From Planctomycetota bacterium (lineage in GTDB: Bacteria; Planctomycetota; Planctomycetia; Pirellulales; Pirellulaceae): a DNA stretch of 64,000 nt. The DNA is taken from contig JAPLNM010000105.1 in NCBI GenBank assembly GCA_026692845.1, forward strand, positions 1 through 64,000. The letters are read 5' to 3'. A program made the position numbers and the translations under genes. Below are positions 27,715 through 36,583 of the stretch, one piece after another; within the stretch, counting starts at the first letter, position 1; the number at the start of each line of letters is the position of its first letter. Under the pieces are notes generated by a model. It did no database searches, was not told the origin of the DNA, and saw nothing but the letters and a program-made list of their open reading frames with translations.

Positions 27715-28509
27715 GCCGTCGGATTCAAAGCCCGTATCGATTGTCCAGCGTTTGAAGGCCCAGCGGTTGAGCAGTTCGACGCCGAGAAAAAGTAGGATTC
27801 CAAGCAGGGTGCAAGCCAGGATCGCTCCGATGAGCTCGGCCGTCCGTAGGTTCGCCTGCATGGCGTTCATCAGGGCTCCGAGTCCGTCGCTGGTCCCTGA
27901 ATTTCCTACAAAAAGCTCTCCTACAATCGCGCCGATGACAGCCAGTCCGCAACTGATCCTCAAGCCTTGGACCAGGGCTCGGATGGCCGACGGGATGCGC
28001 AGTTTCAGCAGCGTCTGCCATCGCGTTGCTCCTTGGAGTCGAAACAGATCGAGGTGATTCGGATCGATCGACAGCAAGCCGCTGGTGACATTCGAAATGA
28101 TCGGAAAGATGCTGATAATGCATGAAACGAGCACCACGGTCCGGAACTCCGCACCGCTCCAAACGATCAGAAGCGGCGCGATCGCGACGATCGGAACGGT
28201 TTGAAGGAAGATGACGTAGGGGTACAGGGCGGTTCGGATCCAAGCCGATTGGCTAAAGAGGATCGCCACGAAGGACCCGATCAGGGCGCTGGCTGCAAGC
28301 CCCAAGACGGACGCTTGGAGGGTAACCCAAGATCCCTGAGCGAGCCGAAGGCGCTCGGTCCAGATGGCTTGAAGGACCCGATAAGGTTTGGGCAAGAGGA
28401 TCGGCGGAAGCTTGAACCAGTCGACGGCCAAGTGCCAAGCGATAGCCACTGCGAAAAAAACGCCGATTGGGGCTCCGATGCGTATCCAACGTGGGGACTT
28501 GTTGTTCAT
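27712..28509 (-). CDS. ABC transporter permease (SsuC/TauC type)
   Basis: The protein has 265 residues with about six hydrophobic segments. Its core EAA-like region and GSWVTLQASVLGLAASALIG / LQTVPIVAIAPLLIVWSG match BPD-type permeases for nitrate, sulfonate, taurine or hydroxymethylpyrimidine. It sits in the inner membrane and pairs with the ATPase encoded just upstream. No substrate-binding protein is encoded nearby, so the substrate is not known. The ATG at 28509 lies in the second unit of a 14-bp tandem duplication that also carries the ATPase stop. An ATG in the other copy (28523) overlaps the ATPase stop but is out of frame. Confidence 0.9.
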   Translation of the reverse strand: MNNKSPRWIRIGAPIGVFFAVAIAWHLAVDWFKLPPILLPKPYRVLQAIWTERLRLAQGSWVTLQASVLGLAASALIGSFVAILFSQSAWIRTALYPYVIFLQTVPIVAIAPLLIVWSGAEFRTVVLVSCIISIFPIISNVTSGLLSIDPNHLDLFRLQGATRWQTLLKLRIPSAIRALVQGLRISCGLAVIGAIVGELFVGNSGTSDGLGALMNAMQANLRTAELIGAILACTLLGILLFLGVELLNRWAFKRWTIDTGFESDG

Positions 28510-28523
28510 GACTTGTTGTTCAT
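28496..28523. repeat. 14-bp tandem duplication at ATPase stop / permease start
   Basis: GACTTGTTGTTCAT is repeated perfectly (28496-28509 and 28510-28523). On the minus strand each copy reads ATGAACAACAAGTC. The copy nearer the ATPase gives an ATGA overlap with its stop but is out of frame with the permease; the other supplies the true start. The duplication has apparently split an ancestral coupled stop/start. Confidence 0.88.
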
Positions 28524-29290
28524 ACCGTCGCGTTCCGGATCAACGACTCACTGACGCGGCCATAGGTCGCTGCGAACTCGGGCGAACTTCGCACCTGGGA
28601 ATTCCTTGGGAAGGGCAAATCGACATCGATCTGCTCGCCGATTCTGCCTTGGCTGAATACCGCGATCGAATGGCTCAGGTAAATCGCCTCGGCGATGTTG
28701 TGGGTCACAAACAGCATGGTGGTTTTTGTCTGCTCGACGATTCGCAAGAGCAGATCGTTGAGTTTGGATCGGAGCATGTCATCGAGGGCTGCAAAAGGTT
28801 CATCCAAAAGCAGGATGTCCGGTTGGGTGATCAGGGCCCGGGCGATCGATGCGCGCATCTTCATCCCACCGGATAGCTGGTGGGGTTTTTTGTGCCAGTC
28901 GGTCGCTTTGAATCCGACTAAATCCAAGGCGGTGCGGATCCGGGATTCAAGCTCTTGTCCGGAAAGTCCCTGCCGCAACTCCCAAGGCAATCGGACATTC
29001 TGCCAGACGGTTCGCCAGGGCAGCAGCGCCGATTCTTGAAAGACAAACGCAAGTTTGTGCTGGGAGGCCCGGACGCTTTGGCCTTCGATTTTGACCGATC
29101 CGCTGGCAGGTTCGGTCAAGCCCGCTACGACCCGCAGCAGCGTACTTTTGCCACAACCGCTAGGCCCCAGTAGGGTCGTGATTTGACCGAGAGGGACGGC
29201 TAGGTCCAAGCCATCGAGGATTGTCTGATTGGCTCCTCGTTGCGAAAACACAACCCGCAAACCTTCGCACTGTATCGCCACTGTTGCCAT
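28520..29290 (-). CDS. ABC transporter ATP-binding protein (SsuB/TauB type)
   Basis: The protein has 256 residues. Walker A GPSGCGKST (about residues 43-51), the ABC signature LSGGMKMR and Walker B DILLLDEPFAALDD are all intact, with a Q-loop FQESALLPW and H-loop FVTHNIAEA. This is the nucleotide-binding subunit for the adjacent permease. It is the first gene of a two-gene unit and ends inside the 14-bp duplication at the permease start. No binding-protein gene accompanies it. Confidence 0.92.
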   Translation of the reverse strand: MATVAIQCEGLRVVFSQRGANQTILDGLDLAVPLGQITTLLGPSGCGKSTLLRVVAGLTEPASGSVKIEGQSVRASQHKLAFVFQESALLPWRTVWQNVRLPWELRQGLSGQELESRIRTALDLVGFKATDWHKKPHQLSGGMKMRASIARALITQPDILLLDEPFAALDDMLRSKLNDLLLRIVEQTKTTMLFVTHNIAEAIYLSHSIAVFSQGRIGEQIDVDLPFPRNSQVRSSPEFAATYGRVSESLIRNATV

Positions 29291-29345
29291 CGTTGAAACT
29301 TAAAAAATCCAATTCTTTGGGTTCTAGAACATCGCGGGGTTCGAT

Positions 29346-29367
29346 CGCCTATTGCTCGCCTATTGCT
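29346..29367. repeat. 11-bp tandem repeat in the rex-ABC spacer
   Basis: CGCCTATTGCT occurs twice in tandem, and CGCCTATTG recurs at about 29387. It lies between rex and the ABC ATPase gene, downstream of rex and upstream of the ATPase start, so it falls in the ATPase promoter region. Confidence 0.6.
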
Positions 29368-29422
29368 CAGTCTTCTACAGCTTAATCGCCTATTGTAGTA
29401 CGTCCGGCAACGGCCGATGAAA

Positions 29423-29456
29423 CGGCGTGATAAACCGGCGTGATAAACCGGCGTGG
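29423..29456. repeat. 13-bp tandem repeat abutting the rex stop codon
   Basis: CGGCGTGATAAAC is repeated twice (29423-29435, 29436-29448), followed by a partial third copy that runs up to the rex stop codon at 29457-29459. Confidence 0.8.
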
Positions 29457-30092
29457 TCAGCGGACGACCGAGAAGGCCAATCGCTGCAGTTCGATGGCCA
29501 GGTCGACTTCTTGGATGATCGTTTTGCTTTGGACCGAGGGTTGTACGGCGATGGGTGCGAAGTTGAGGATTCCGGGAATCCCTGCTGCTTCGATTGCAAG
29601 GACGACCCCTTGGGCAGCCACGGCCGGGACGGCCAAGATGGCCAAGTCGATCGGATGGAGTTTTGCGAAGGCTTCGAGTTGATCGAGGCTTTGGATTTGG
29701 AGTTGGCCGAGGGGTTTTCCGATTTTATCGGCATCGGTGTCGAAGGCTCCGAGCAAGTCGAAGCCTTGTTCTTGGAATCCGCGATAGCCGCTGAGCGCAC
29801 GGCCGAGATTTCCGACCCCGACGAGGATGACATTCCAAGTCCGATCGGTGCCTAGGATCGATTGGATGCTGTGGATCAGATCCTCGACGCGGTAGCCGAC
29901 ACCGCGTTGGCCCACGGTTCCGAGGCACGAGATATCGCGTCGGACTTGGGAGTCGTTGAGCCCCAATCGTTCGGCGATGGCTCGGCTTTGGATATTTGCA
30001 AAACCGGACCTTTGCATTTGTTGCAATTCGCGGAGATAAAACGCCAGACGCGTCACGGTCGCTTTTGGGATCTGCTGACGCGGCTTGGTCAT
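29457..30092 (-). CDS. rex: redox-sensing transcriptional repressor Rex
   Basis: The protein has 211 residues. The N-terminal winged helix (RLAFYLRELQQM, then AERLGLNDSQVRRDISCLG) is followed by the conserved GQRGVGYRVEDLI. The Rossmann NADH-binding domain carries VILVGVGNLGRALSGY. Rex senses the NADH/NAD+ ratio and represses genes for respiration and fermentation when NAD+ is high. All recognisable Rex signatures are present and the length is normal. It lies 33 bp downstream of the large FAAL-oxoamine synthase gene on the same strand, so it may be on that transcript. A tandem repeat follows its stop. Confidence 0.95.
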   Translation of the reverse strand: MTKPRQQIPKATVTRLAFYLRELQQMQRSGFANIQSRAIAERLGLNDSQVRRDISCLGTVGQRGVGYRVEDLIHSIQSILGTDRTWNVILVGVGNLGRALSGYRGFQEQGFDLLGAFDTDADKIGKPLGQLQIQSLDQLEAFAKLHPIDLAILAVPAVAAQGVVLAIEAAGIPGILNFAPIAVQPSVQSKTIIQEVDLAIELQRLAFSVVR

Positions 30093-30107
30093 TCTAGGAT
30101 CGATCGC

Positions 30108-30143
30108 TCAGTTGGCTTCCAGGTTTCAGTTGGCGTCCTGGTT
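30108..30143. repeat. 18-bp tandem duplication over the FAAL fusion stop codon
   Basis: Two 18-bp units (30108-30125 and 30126-30143) differ at two bases. The stop codon of the FAAL-ACP-oxoamine synthase gene opens the second unit, and the same triplet opens the first. The last five codons plus stop have been copied downstream. Confidence 0.82.
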
Positions 30144-33100
30144 TCGGAAGGATTCCGGAGCGATCTGTTTGAGGAACTCGGCGCATTTGTCGACCGCGTA
30201 GAGGATCTGTTGGTTCGAGTGGGTCGAGTTGATGAAGAATCGCAACCGAGCTGCGGATTCCTCGACGGCCGGATAGAGGATCGGCTGGACGTTGATCCCC
30301 GAGTCGATCATGCGGCGCGAGAGTTGCAGGGCATGGAGCGAATTTCCGGTGATCACGGGGATCACGGGAGTTTCGGTCGAGTTGCCTGTATTGAGTCCGC
30401 GTTTCTTGGCCTCGGTCAAAAACAGCCGAGCGGCTTCTTTGAGTCGCGTGACCCGGGATGGATCTTTGCGCAGCACCTGGATCGAGGCGATTGCAGCGGC
30501 GGTATTTGGTGGCGAGAGTCCGACGCTAAAGACGAATCCGGGGGTGGTGTACTTTAGGTACTCGATCAGTTCGGATCGGCCCGCGATGTAGCCACCGCAG
30601 GATCCAAAGGACTTGCTGAGGGTTCCCATCCAGATATCGACATCGTTGGGGTCGACCCCGAAGTGTTCGGAGATGCCGCGCCCGGTCTTGCCCATCGTTC
30701 CGATCGAGTGGGCTTCGTCGACCATCAACCAGCACTGGTGCTTCTTGCAAACCTCGATGAATTTCGGGAGGAACGGAAAGTCCCCGTCCATGCTGTAGAC
30801 CCCTTCGACGATCACCAGGACGCGACGATGGCGTTTGCGTTGTTCGAGCAAGATCGCATCGAGGGCTTCGAAGTTGTTGTGGGGGAAGGGTCTGCGGCGG
30901 CTGCCTGAAAGGATCGCTCCTTGGACAATGCTGTTGTGCGAGAGCGAATCGTGCAGGATCAAATCTTGTTGGCCCACGAGATGTCCGATGACCGATTCGT
31001 TCGTCGAGTGTCCGCCGACCATGACGATCGAGTCTTGGACTCCGATCCAATCGGCGATCTGTTTCTCGAGTTGGCGATGGATGTCTTTTTCGCCGCTGAC
31101 GAGGCGTGAGGCCGAGACGCTCGTGCCGTACTTTTTGGTCGCCTCGATGACCGCTTGGGTCACCTCCGGATCGCCGCTCATGCCTAGGTAGTTGTAGCTG
31201 GCAAAGCTGATGCGTTGCTGACCGTCGACCAGGGTGGTATCTCGCGTTAGCCCTTCATGGACGGAGAAATAAGGGTTAGGCAGCCCGGTCATTTCCATCT
31301 GCTGAATCGTCTGCTTGAGGCGTCGGTATTCGGGCATCAGGTCAAAGCGATAGTCTTCTGGGGCGATGGTCCGTTCCTCGACCGCATCGGTCGAGATGGT
31401 CTTGACCCCTTCGCGAATCCGATCCTTGCTGAAGGTCCCTTCGATCGCTTCGGCGATCTCTCGGACCGTCTCGATCTCTTGGAGGAGGTCTTCGGGGATT
31501 CGGCCTTCGACGGAGTTTTCTAAGAAGTGTGCGATCTGGAGTCGCTCGAGGCTATCGAGGCCCAGGTCGATAATGACGTTGGTGTCGAGGTCCAGGAGTT
31601 TGGCTCGCTCTTGAGCAACGCTTCGAACCGCACGCTTGACGAGTTCGACCACATCGGGATCCGGATCGCGGGTCTTCTTCGGATGGATTCCTGAGGAGTG
31701 CGACGGACCGCTTGCGAAGCCGTCTTTGAGTTCGCTGACGGTCGCTGCGGCGATCATCGGCGGACCATCGAAGAGTCCCTCCTCCCAACTGAGCCACTGA
31801 TGGACGATCCGCAATCCTCCTTCGCGGAACCCCTTCAAGCACGCGTGACGCTGGATCTTGCCCGAGGAAGTCTTCGGAAGCGATCCGTGACGGACCAAGA
31901 CCACTGCATCGGGCGGAATCTCATGATTGGCCGTCACTGCGCGGCGAATCGATTGAACGACCGGGCTCCAGTCATCCTCGAGCGATCGCTGCACTTCGAC
32001 GGCGATGATCAGCCGTTCGCGAGGTCCCGAATCGTCGGCAAAGGCCGCCGCGGCCGACGACTGGATCGACTCATGGCACTCCTCGACCGTCTGCTCGATG
32101 TCTTGGGGGTAGCGGTTGACTCCCCGAACGATGATCAAATCTTTGACGCGACCGGCCACGTACAACTGGCCTTGGCTCAAGAAACCCAGGTCTCCGGTGC
32201 GAAGATAGGGGCCATCGCCGTCTTTGGTCGTGGCGTTGAATACCTCTAGGGAAATCTCTGTTTTCTCCCAGTAGCCCAAACCCACGCTCGGGCTGTCGAT
32301 CCAGATCTCGCCGATCTCGTTGTCCGGCAGGCGCTTGCGCGACTCGGGGTCGACGATCATGACCGTGTTGTTGTCGGTCGTGACCCCGCAACCGACGAGC
32401 TTGCGAGCCGTCGGATCGTCGGCGGCGACTGGAACGACCAACCGTGCATCCAATTGCCGAGCACTGAAGCTCCGAAGGATCGGATCGGAGTGATGTGGAC
32501 CTCCGGTGACAATCAGCGTGGTTTCGGCCATGCCGTAACAAGGCAGGTGCGACTTGTTGCGAAATCCTACCGGCGCAAACCGTTGGGAGAATTGCTCGAT
32601 CGTCGTGGCCCGGACAGGCTCGGCGCCATTGAACGCCACGCGCCAGGTGCTCAGGTCCAAGCCTGCGAGCTCCTCGTCGGTTACCTTATCAACGCAGAGC
32701 TGATAGGCAAAATTCGGAGCCCCGCTGGTGGTCCCTTTGTACCTGGAGATCGCGCGAAGCCAACGGACCGGTCGCTGCAGGAAGGTCATCGGACTCATCA
32801 AGACCATCGTGGCTCCGAAAAATATCGGAGCGAGAATCCCACCGATCAAACCCATGTCATGGTAGGTCGGCAACCAGGAACAACCGATGCATGTGTGGTG
32901 CTCACCGAAAAGGGTCGAGATGATTTCGCAATTGCGGATCAAGTTTGCGTGCGTGAGCATCACCCCTTTGGGTTGCCCGGTCGAACCCGAGGTGTATTGC
33001 AAGACAGCCAAATTGCCGTCGAGGATCGGAATCTCGTTGAACTGGATCGCGATCGATCGGTCGATCGAATCGGAGGCGATGATCTCCATGCTCTGCGTCT

Positions 33101-33620
33101 CGCTGCGCATGTTCTCATCGCGCAGGATCTGTATGGCTGTCTCCTGCGTCGTCAACGCACAAGCCGCTTGGCAGTCTCCCGCGATGCCTTGGATCCGAGC
33201 CCCCTTGCGATTGCGTCGAGGAGGATACGCAGGCACGGCGATGCAGCCGGCATAAAGGCAACCGAAAAACCCGGTGATAAATTCCAGGGTACCGGGCGGA
33301 TAGAGCAACAAGACGCGCGAGCCGACCGGGTGCTTTTGAAGGATCCGCACGGCCGTGGCTCGGGCCGTATGATCCAACTCCGCATAGGTGAGCTTCGATT
33401 CGTCGTCGCTCTCCCCATCGGTCAGATAAAAAGCCACCTTGTTCGGAAACGTGTTGGCCCAATACCGAAGCATGTGGACCATCGTCGAAAGCGGCGGGTT
33501 GTACGGCGCATGGACCGAACTCAGGTCGAGTTTGATAAACTCCCTGGCGTGGCGCTTGCCAACGATGTTCATGGCCGGTGTACTCGGATGGGTTGGGTAG
33601 GTTGTATTGCTCGCGTTCAT
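30126..33620 (-). CDS. fatty acyl-AMP ligase / acyl carrier / alpha-oxoamine synthase fusion
   Basis: The protein has 1164 residues with three modules. Residues about 40-610 are an adenylation domain of the fatty acyl-AMP ligase type: YTSGSTGQPKGVMLTHANL, GCSWLPTYHDMGLIGGIL, LRTGDLGF and KTSSGKIQRHA. Residues about 650-740 are a phosphopantetheine-carrier domain with LGLDSLERLQ (Ser is the attachment site). About 770-1150 form a PLP-dependent alpha-oxoamine synthase of the KBL/BioF type: ASYNYLGMSGD, VDEAHSIGTMGKTGRG and the Schiff-base lysine in GTLSKSFGSCGG. The chain should activate a fatty acid, hold it as a thioester and condense it with an amino acid, releasing CO2. It is divergent from rplM. 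The product is unknown. Confidence 0.92.
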   Translation of the reverse strand: MNASNTTYPTHPSTPAMNIVGKRHAREFIKLDLSSVHAPYNPPLSTMVHMLRYWANTFPNKVAFYLTDGESDDESKLTYAELDHTARATAVRILQKHPVGSRVLLLYPPGTLEFITGFFGCLYAGCIAVPAYPPRRNRKGARIQGIAGDCQAACALTTQETAIQILRDENMRSETQSMEIIASDSIDRSIAIQFNEIPILDGNLAVLQYTSGSTGQPKGVMLTHANLIRNCEIISTLFGEHHTCIGCSWLPTYHDMGLIGGILAPIFFGATMVLMSPMTFLQRPVRWLRAISRYKGTTSGAPNFAYQLCVDKVTDEELAGLDLSTWRVAFNGAEPVRATTIEQFSQRFAPVGFRNKSHLPCYGMAETTLIVTGGPHHSDPILRSFSARQLDARLVVPVAADDPTARKLVGCGVTTDNNTVMIVDPESRKRLPDNEIGEIWIDSPSVGLGYWEKTEISLEVFNATTKDGDGPYLRTGDLGFLSQGQLYVAGRVKDLIIVRGVNRYPQDIEQTVEECHESIQSSAAAAFADDSGPRERLIIAVEVQRSLEDDWSPVVQSIRRAVTANHEIPPDAVVLVRHGSLPKTSSGKIQRHACLKGFREGGLRIVHQWLSWEEGLFDGPPMIAAATVSELKDGFASGPSHSSGIHPKKTRDPDPDVVELVKRAVRSVAQERAKLLDLDTNVIIDLGLDSLERLQIAHFLENSVEGRIPEDLLQEIETVREIAEAIEGTFSKDRIREGVKTISTDAVEERTIAPEDYRFDLMPEYRRLKQTIQQMEMTGLPNPYFSVHEGLTRDTTLVDGQQRISFASYNYLGMSGDPEVTQAVIEATKKYGTSVSASRLVSGEKDIHRQLEKQIADWIGVQDSIVMVGGHSTNESVIGHLVGQQDLILHDSLSHNSIVQGAILSGSRRRPFPHNNFEALDAILLEQRKRHRRVLVIVEGVYSMDGDFPFLPKFIEVCKKHQCWLMVDEAHSIGTMGKTGRGISEHFGVDPNDVDIWMGTLSKSFGSCGGYIAGRSELIEYLKYTTPGFVFSVGLSPPNTAAAIASIQVLRKDPSRVTRLKEAARLFLTEAKKRGLNTGNSTETPVIPVITGNSLHALQLSRRMIDSGINVQPILYPAVEESAARLRFFINSTHSNQQILYAVDKCAEFLKQIAPESFRNQDAN

Positions 33621-33936
33621 GGGATCGCTATATTGCTCCTGAGCTTCGAAACACCGCTTTTTATCGGCCCTTGGTTATACCGACAATTCGTCAAACTCGG
33701 TACAGACCGTCTTTTTCCGCCGAACTGGCAAACGTCTAGTTTTCAACAATCGACCCAACAGGGGGGGATTTCAAGGGGAATTAGTAGAAATCTCGGGAGA
33801 AAATCCACTTGCTGGTTTTTCCCTGGGAAACTATAATTTCACCCCCTTGAGCTGGTTTGACGTAGGCTTCGTAGCCGATTTCTCCACTTCAGACGTTTAT
33901 CCGCGATTGATTCCGCAGCGAAAGCTAAGATTGGCC
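33621..33936. other. divergent promoter region and rplM leader
   Basis: These 316 bp separate the FAAL fusion from rplM. They hold a near-consensus plus-strand promoter (33809-33837) and a leader of about 90 nt before rplM that could host ribosomal-protein autoregulation, though no leader structure is proven. No gene is seen. Confidence 0.6.
33809..33837 (+). promoter_or_regulatory. sigma-70-type promoter of rplM-rpsI
   Basis: TTGCTG at 33809-33814 and a perfect TATAAT at 33832-33837 are separated by 17 bp. Transcription would start near 33844, about 90 bp before the rplM ATG. Strong, constitutive-looking promoters are expected for ribosomal-protein operons. Confidence 0.7.
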
Positions 33937-34452
33937 ATGGTCCAACACACTCATACGATCGAAAAAAGCAAAACCATCCAGCAGAAAACCAGTGTTGCCA
34001 AGGCCGGACAGGTCGAGCAAAAGTGGTTTGTCGTCGACGCGACCGACTGCACCCTAGGTCGCTTGGCCAGCCAAATTGCGATGATTCTCATGGGCAAACA
34101 CCGCCCAGAATACACGCCCCACGTCGATACCGGCGAATACGTAGTGGTCATCAACGCCGAAAAGGTCAAGATGTCGGGCCGCAAACTCGAGCATCGCCAC
34201 TACGCTTGGTACAACGGCTACAACCGCCAAAAAATGGAAAGCTACGGCGATAGGCTCGAACGCAAGCCAACCGACTTGGTCCACTTCGCCGTAAAGCGTA
34301 TGTTGCCCAAGAAAAACACCTTGGCTCGCCACATGTTAGGGAAACTCAAAGTCTATGCAGGCACCGAGCATCCCCACCACGCACAACAGCCCATCCCAGC
34401 TTCTTTCGGCTTCCAAGCCGTCGCAGCCAAAGCCGTTGCGTCCCCGGAATAA
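33937..34452 (+). CDS. rplM: 50S ribosomal protein L13
   Basis: The protein has 171 residues from the ATG at 33937. The core [39 protein letters not shown] and the late [20 protein letters not shown] are standard L13 signatures. A 25-residue polar N-terminal extension before the conserved WFVVDA block is longer than in most bacteria. The frame is open further upstream, to 33847, but the promoter TATAAT ends at 33837, which supports the later ATG. It is followed by rpsI as in most bacteria. Confidence 0.96.
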   Translation: MVQHTHTIEKSKTIQQKTSVAKAGQVEQKWFVVDATDCTLGRLASQIAMILMGKHRPEYTPHVDTGEYVVVINAEKVKMSGRKLEHRHYAWYNGYNRQKMESYGDRLERKPTDLVHFAVKRMLPKKNTLARHMLGKLKVYAGTEHPHHAQQPIPASFGFQAVAAKAVASPE

Positions 34453-34583
34453 TTTCCCAAAATAAATTCCCTGTAGGTCAAATCCACTTCAGCATCATCC
34501 CCTCGGATCACCATCCGGTCGCACAGCGACCAGGTCGCAACCCAAGCAATTCACAAAGCACTTGCCTTTAAAGAGAAGCCAGC

Positions 34584-34994
34584 ATGTTCACAAAGAAAGA
34601 CAAAGTCAACGGTGATTGCCTCGGCACCGGACGTCGCAAAACGTCCGTCGCCCGCGTTCGCGTGCGACCAGGTTCCGGAAAAATTACCGTCAACGACCGA
34701 GCTTTCGAGGTTTATTTCGTCACCGATTTGGAACGACGCCTCGTCGTCCAAACCCTCGAACACGTCGGCCACGGCGATAAAGTCGATGTCTTCGTCCGCG
34801 TCGCTGGCGGTGGACCAATCAGCCAAGCCGGTGCGATCCGGATGGGTCTGGCCCGCGCACTGGTCAGCCTCTCGGAAGAAAATTTCCAACCTCTCCGAGA
34901 CGACGGGTTCCTGACCCGCGATTCGCGAATGAAAGAACGCAAGAAGTACGGTCTACGCGGCGCTCGTCGCGGCACCCAGTTCTCCAAGCGTTAA
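34584..34994 (+). CDS. rpsI: 30S ribosomal protein S9
   Basis: The protein has 136 residues. GTGRRKTSVARVRVRPGSG near the N-terminus, GGGPISQAGAIRMGLARAL in the middle and the basic C-terminal RDSRMKERKKYGLRGARR ending FSKR are definitive for S9, whose tail reaches the ribosomal P-site. The ATG at 34584 follows AGAGAAG. It is cotranscribed with rplM 131 bp upstream. Confidence 0.97.
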   Translation: MFTKKDKVNGDCLGTGRRKTSVARVRVRPGSGKITVNDRAFEVYFVTDLERRLVVQTLEHVGHGDKVDVFVRVAGGGPISQAGAIRMGLARALVSLSEENFQPLRDDGFLTRDSRMKERKKYGLRGARRGTQFSKR

Positions 34995-35026
34995 TTCCAG
35001 CTCCTTCCCCAGAACATGCATTTGCA

Positions 35027-36583
35027 GTGACCTGCCGCTTCGATCTAATCGTCGTCGGGTCCGGGTTCTCAGGAAGCCTCCTTGCCTGGATCCTTGCCTC
35101 CCAAGGCCGTTCGGTCCTCTTGATCGATCGGTCCACGCACCCACGCTTCGCCGTCGGCGAATCTTCAACCCCCACCGCCGATTTCCTGCTGGCTTATCTC
35201 GCCCAACGCTGGAATCTACCGGCCCTGGCCCCGCTGGCCTCCTGGGGACAATGGAAAGAACACTACCCAGAGCTCCTGTGCGGTAAAAAACGAGGGTTCT
35301 CTTACTACCATCACCAACACGGCCGCCCTTTCGATCGTGAAAACCTCCACCGCGAATCCCTCTTGGTGGCCGCAAGTGCCCAAGACGCATGGAGCGATAC
35401 CCACTGGCACCGTAGCTCCGTCGATGCGTTTCTAGCCAACCAAGCTCGATCCGCCGGCGCAACACTCCTGGAATCGACCCAACTTGCCTCAGCCCTCTTC
35501 GATCCGCTCGAACACCGCTGGCGATGCACCCTGGAGTCTGCCTGCGAAAATTCTACAGGCCGCGAAACTGCTTTAAGCGTCGAAGCGACTTGGCTCGTCG
35601 ATGCGACCGGACACCAAGGTCTCCAATCGCCATCGATCGACAATCCAGACGATTCGAGCTTTATGCACACGCGCACCGGCGCGGTCTTTGGACACTTTGA
35701 GGGGGTCGCCCCGTTTGTGGCTGGAGCAAGTCCTGAGGATCCGTTCTGCGGAGACGACGCGGCGCAGCATCATGTGCTCGCGGACGGCTGGTTTTGGATG
35801 CTAAGGTTTGACAATGGAGTCACCAGTGTCGGCCTAGTGCAACCCTCATCGACGCTGCGCAGCGAACGGAGGTTCTGGGAGTGCGTCGAAGGGCACCCGA
35901 GCCTCGCAGCACTGATGCAACATGCCAAGCTCGTCGCGCCGATGGGACAATCCCCATCCAAGCCCGCGATGGCCTCTGTGGATCGAATGAGCCGCTGCCG
36001 CGCTAGAGCCTCGGGCCAAGGCTGGGTAAGCTTGCCCGTCTCGTACGGCTTTGTCGATCCGCTTCATAGCTCTGGGATCGCCCATGCGCTAAGCGGTGTG
36101 GTGCGACTTGCCGAAGCGCTCCTGTTGGACCGCGACGCGTGCTACGAAGCGATTCGGGTTTACGGGGAGGACCTCCGAAGCGAGATCCAATGGTTGGATT
36201 TGCTCGTCGCAGGTTGCTACGCCGCCCAACCGTCCTTCGAGAATTTTTTAGCCTACGCCTGCATGTACTTCGTCAGCGCCATCGAGTTTGAAAAGCAACT
36301 GGCAGTCGATCCGGGTCGATGGCCTAAGGGCTTTATGCAAAGCCAGGACAGCCTTCTGGTGCCGGTGGTGCGCCAGGCTTACGAAACACTGGCCCGCTCA
36401 AAGCTACGAGGCGATGAGAGCCCGCCGGGTCAATCGGAGTTTCCATCGCAGATGCGACGCTGGATCGAACCTTGGAACCGTGTCGGCTTGCTCGATCCTG
36501 CGTTGGGCAATCGGATCTGGCATTCGGTGGCACCCAAGTATGCTTCGAGCATCGAGGGGCTTTGCTGTTCCCTAACCAAGTAG
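35027..36583 (+). CDS. FAD-dependent oxidoreductase, flavin-halogenase-like
   Basis: The protein has 518 residues from a GTG at 35027; the ATG at 35016 runs into a stop in its frame. The N-terminal GxGxxG FAD motif is VVGSGFSGSLLA, followed by the GESSTP box seen in tryptophan-halogenase-like flavoproteins. A GWFWMLRF motif corresponds loosely to the WxWxIP motif of halogenases, but the last residues differ, so halogenation cannot be assumed. Geranylgeranyl-reductase-like flavoproteins are the alternative. It is cytoplasmic and lies 32 bp after rpsI, possibly by readthrough. The stop codon is embedded in a 16-bp tandem repeat. Confidence 0.82.
   Translation: MTCRFDLIVVGSGFSGSLLAWILASQGRSVLLIDRSTHPRFAVGESSTPTADFLLAYLAQRWNLPALAPLASWGQWKEHYPELLCGKKRGFSYYHHQHGRPFDRENLHRESLLVAASAQDAWSDTHWHRSSVDAFLANQARSAGATLLESTQLASALFDPLEHRWRCTLESACENSTGRETALSVEATWLVDATGHQGLQSPSIDNPDDSSFMHTRTGAVFGHFEGVAPFVAGASPEDPFCGDDAAQHHVLADGWFWMLRFDNGVTSVGLVQPSSTLRSERRFWECVEGHPSLAALMQHAKLVAPMGQSPSKPAMASVDRMSRCRARASGQGWVSLPVSYGFVDPLHSSGIAHALSGVVRLAEALLLDRDACYEAIRVYGEDLRSEIQWLDLLVAGCYAAQPSFENFLAYACMYFVSAIEFEKQLAVDPGRWPKGFMQSQDSLLVPVVRQAYETLARSKLRGDESPPGQSEFPSQMRRWIEPWNRVGLLDPALGNRIWHSVAPKYASSIEGLCCSLTK

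Noticed and set aside
32454-33836. 460-codon plus-strand open frame
   Set aside because: It is antisense to the conserved adenylation domain of the FAAL fusion and rich in Arg/Gly/Asp, as expected of a shadow frame.
34453-34583. Possible small gene between rplM and rpsI
   Set aside because: The 131-bp spacer has no open frame with a start signal; it is simply an intercistronic region.
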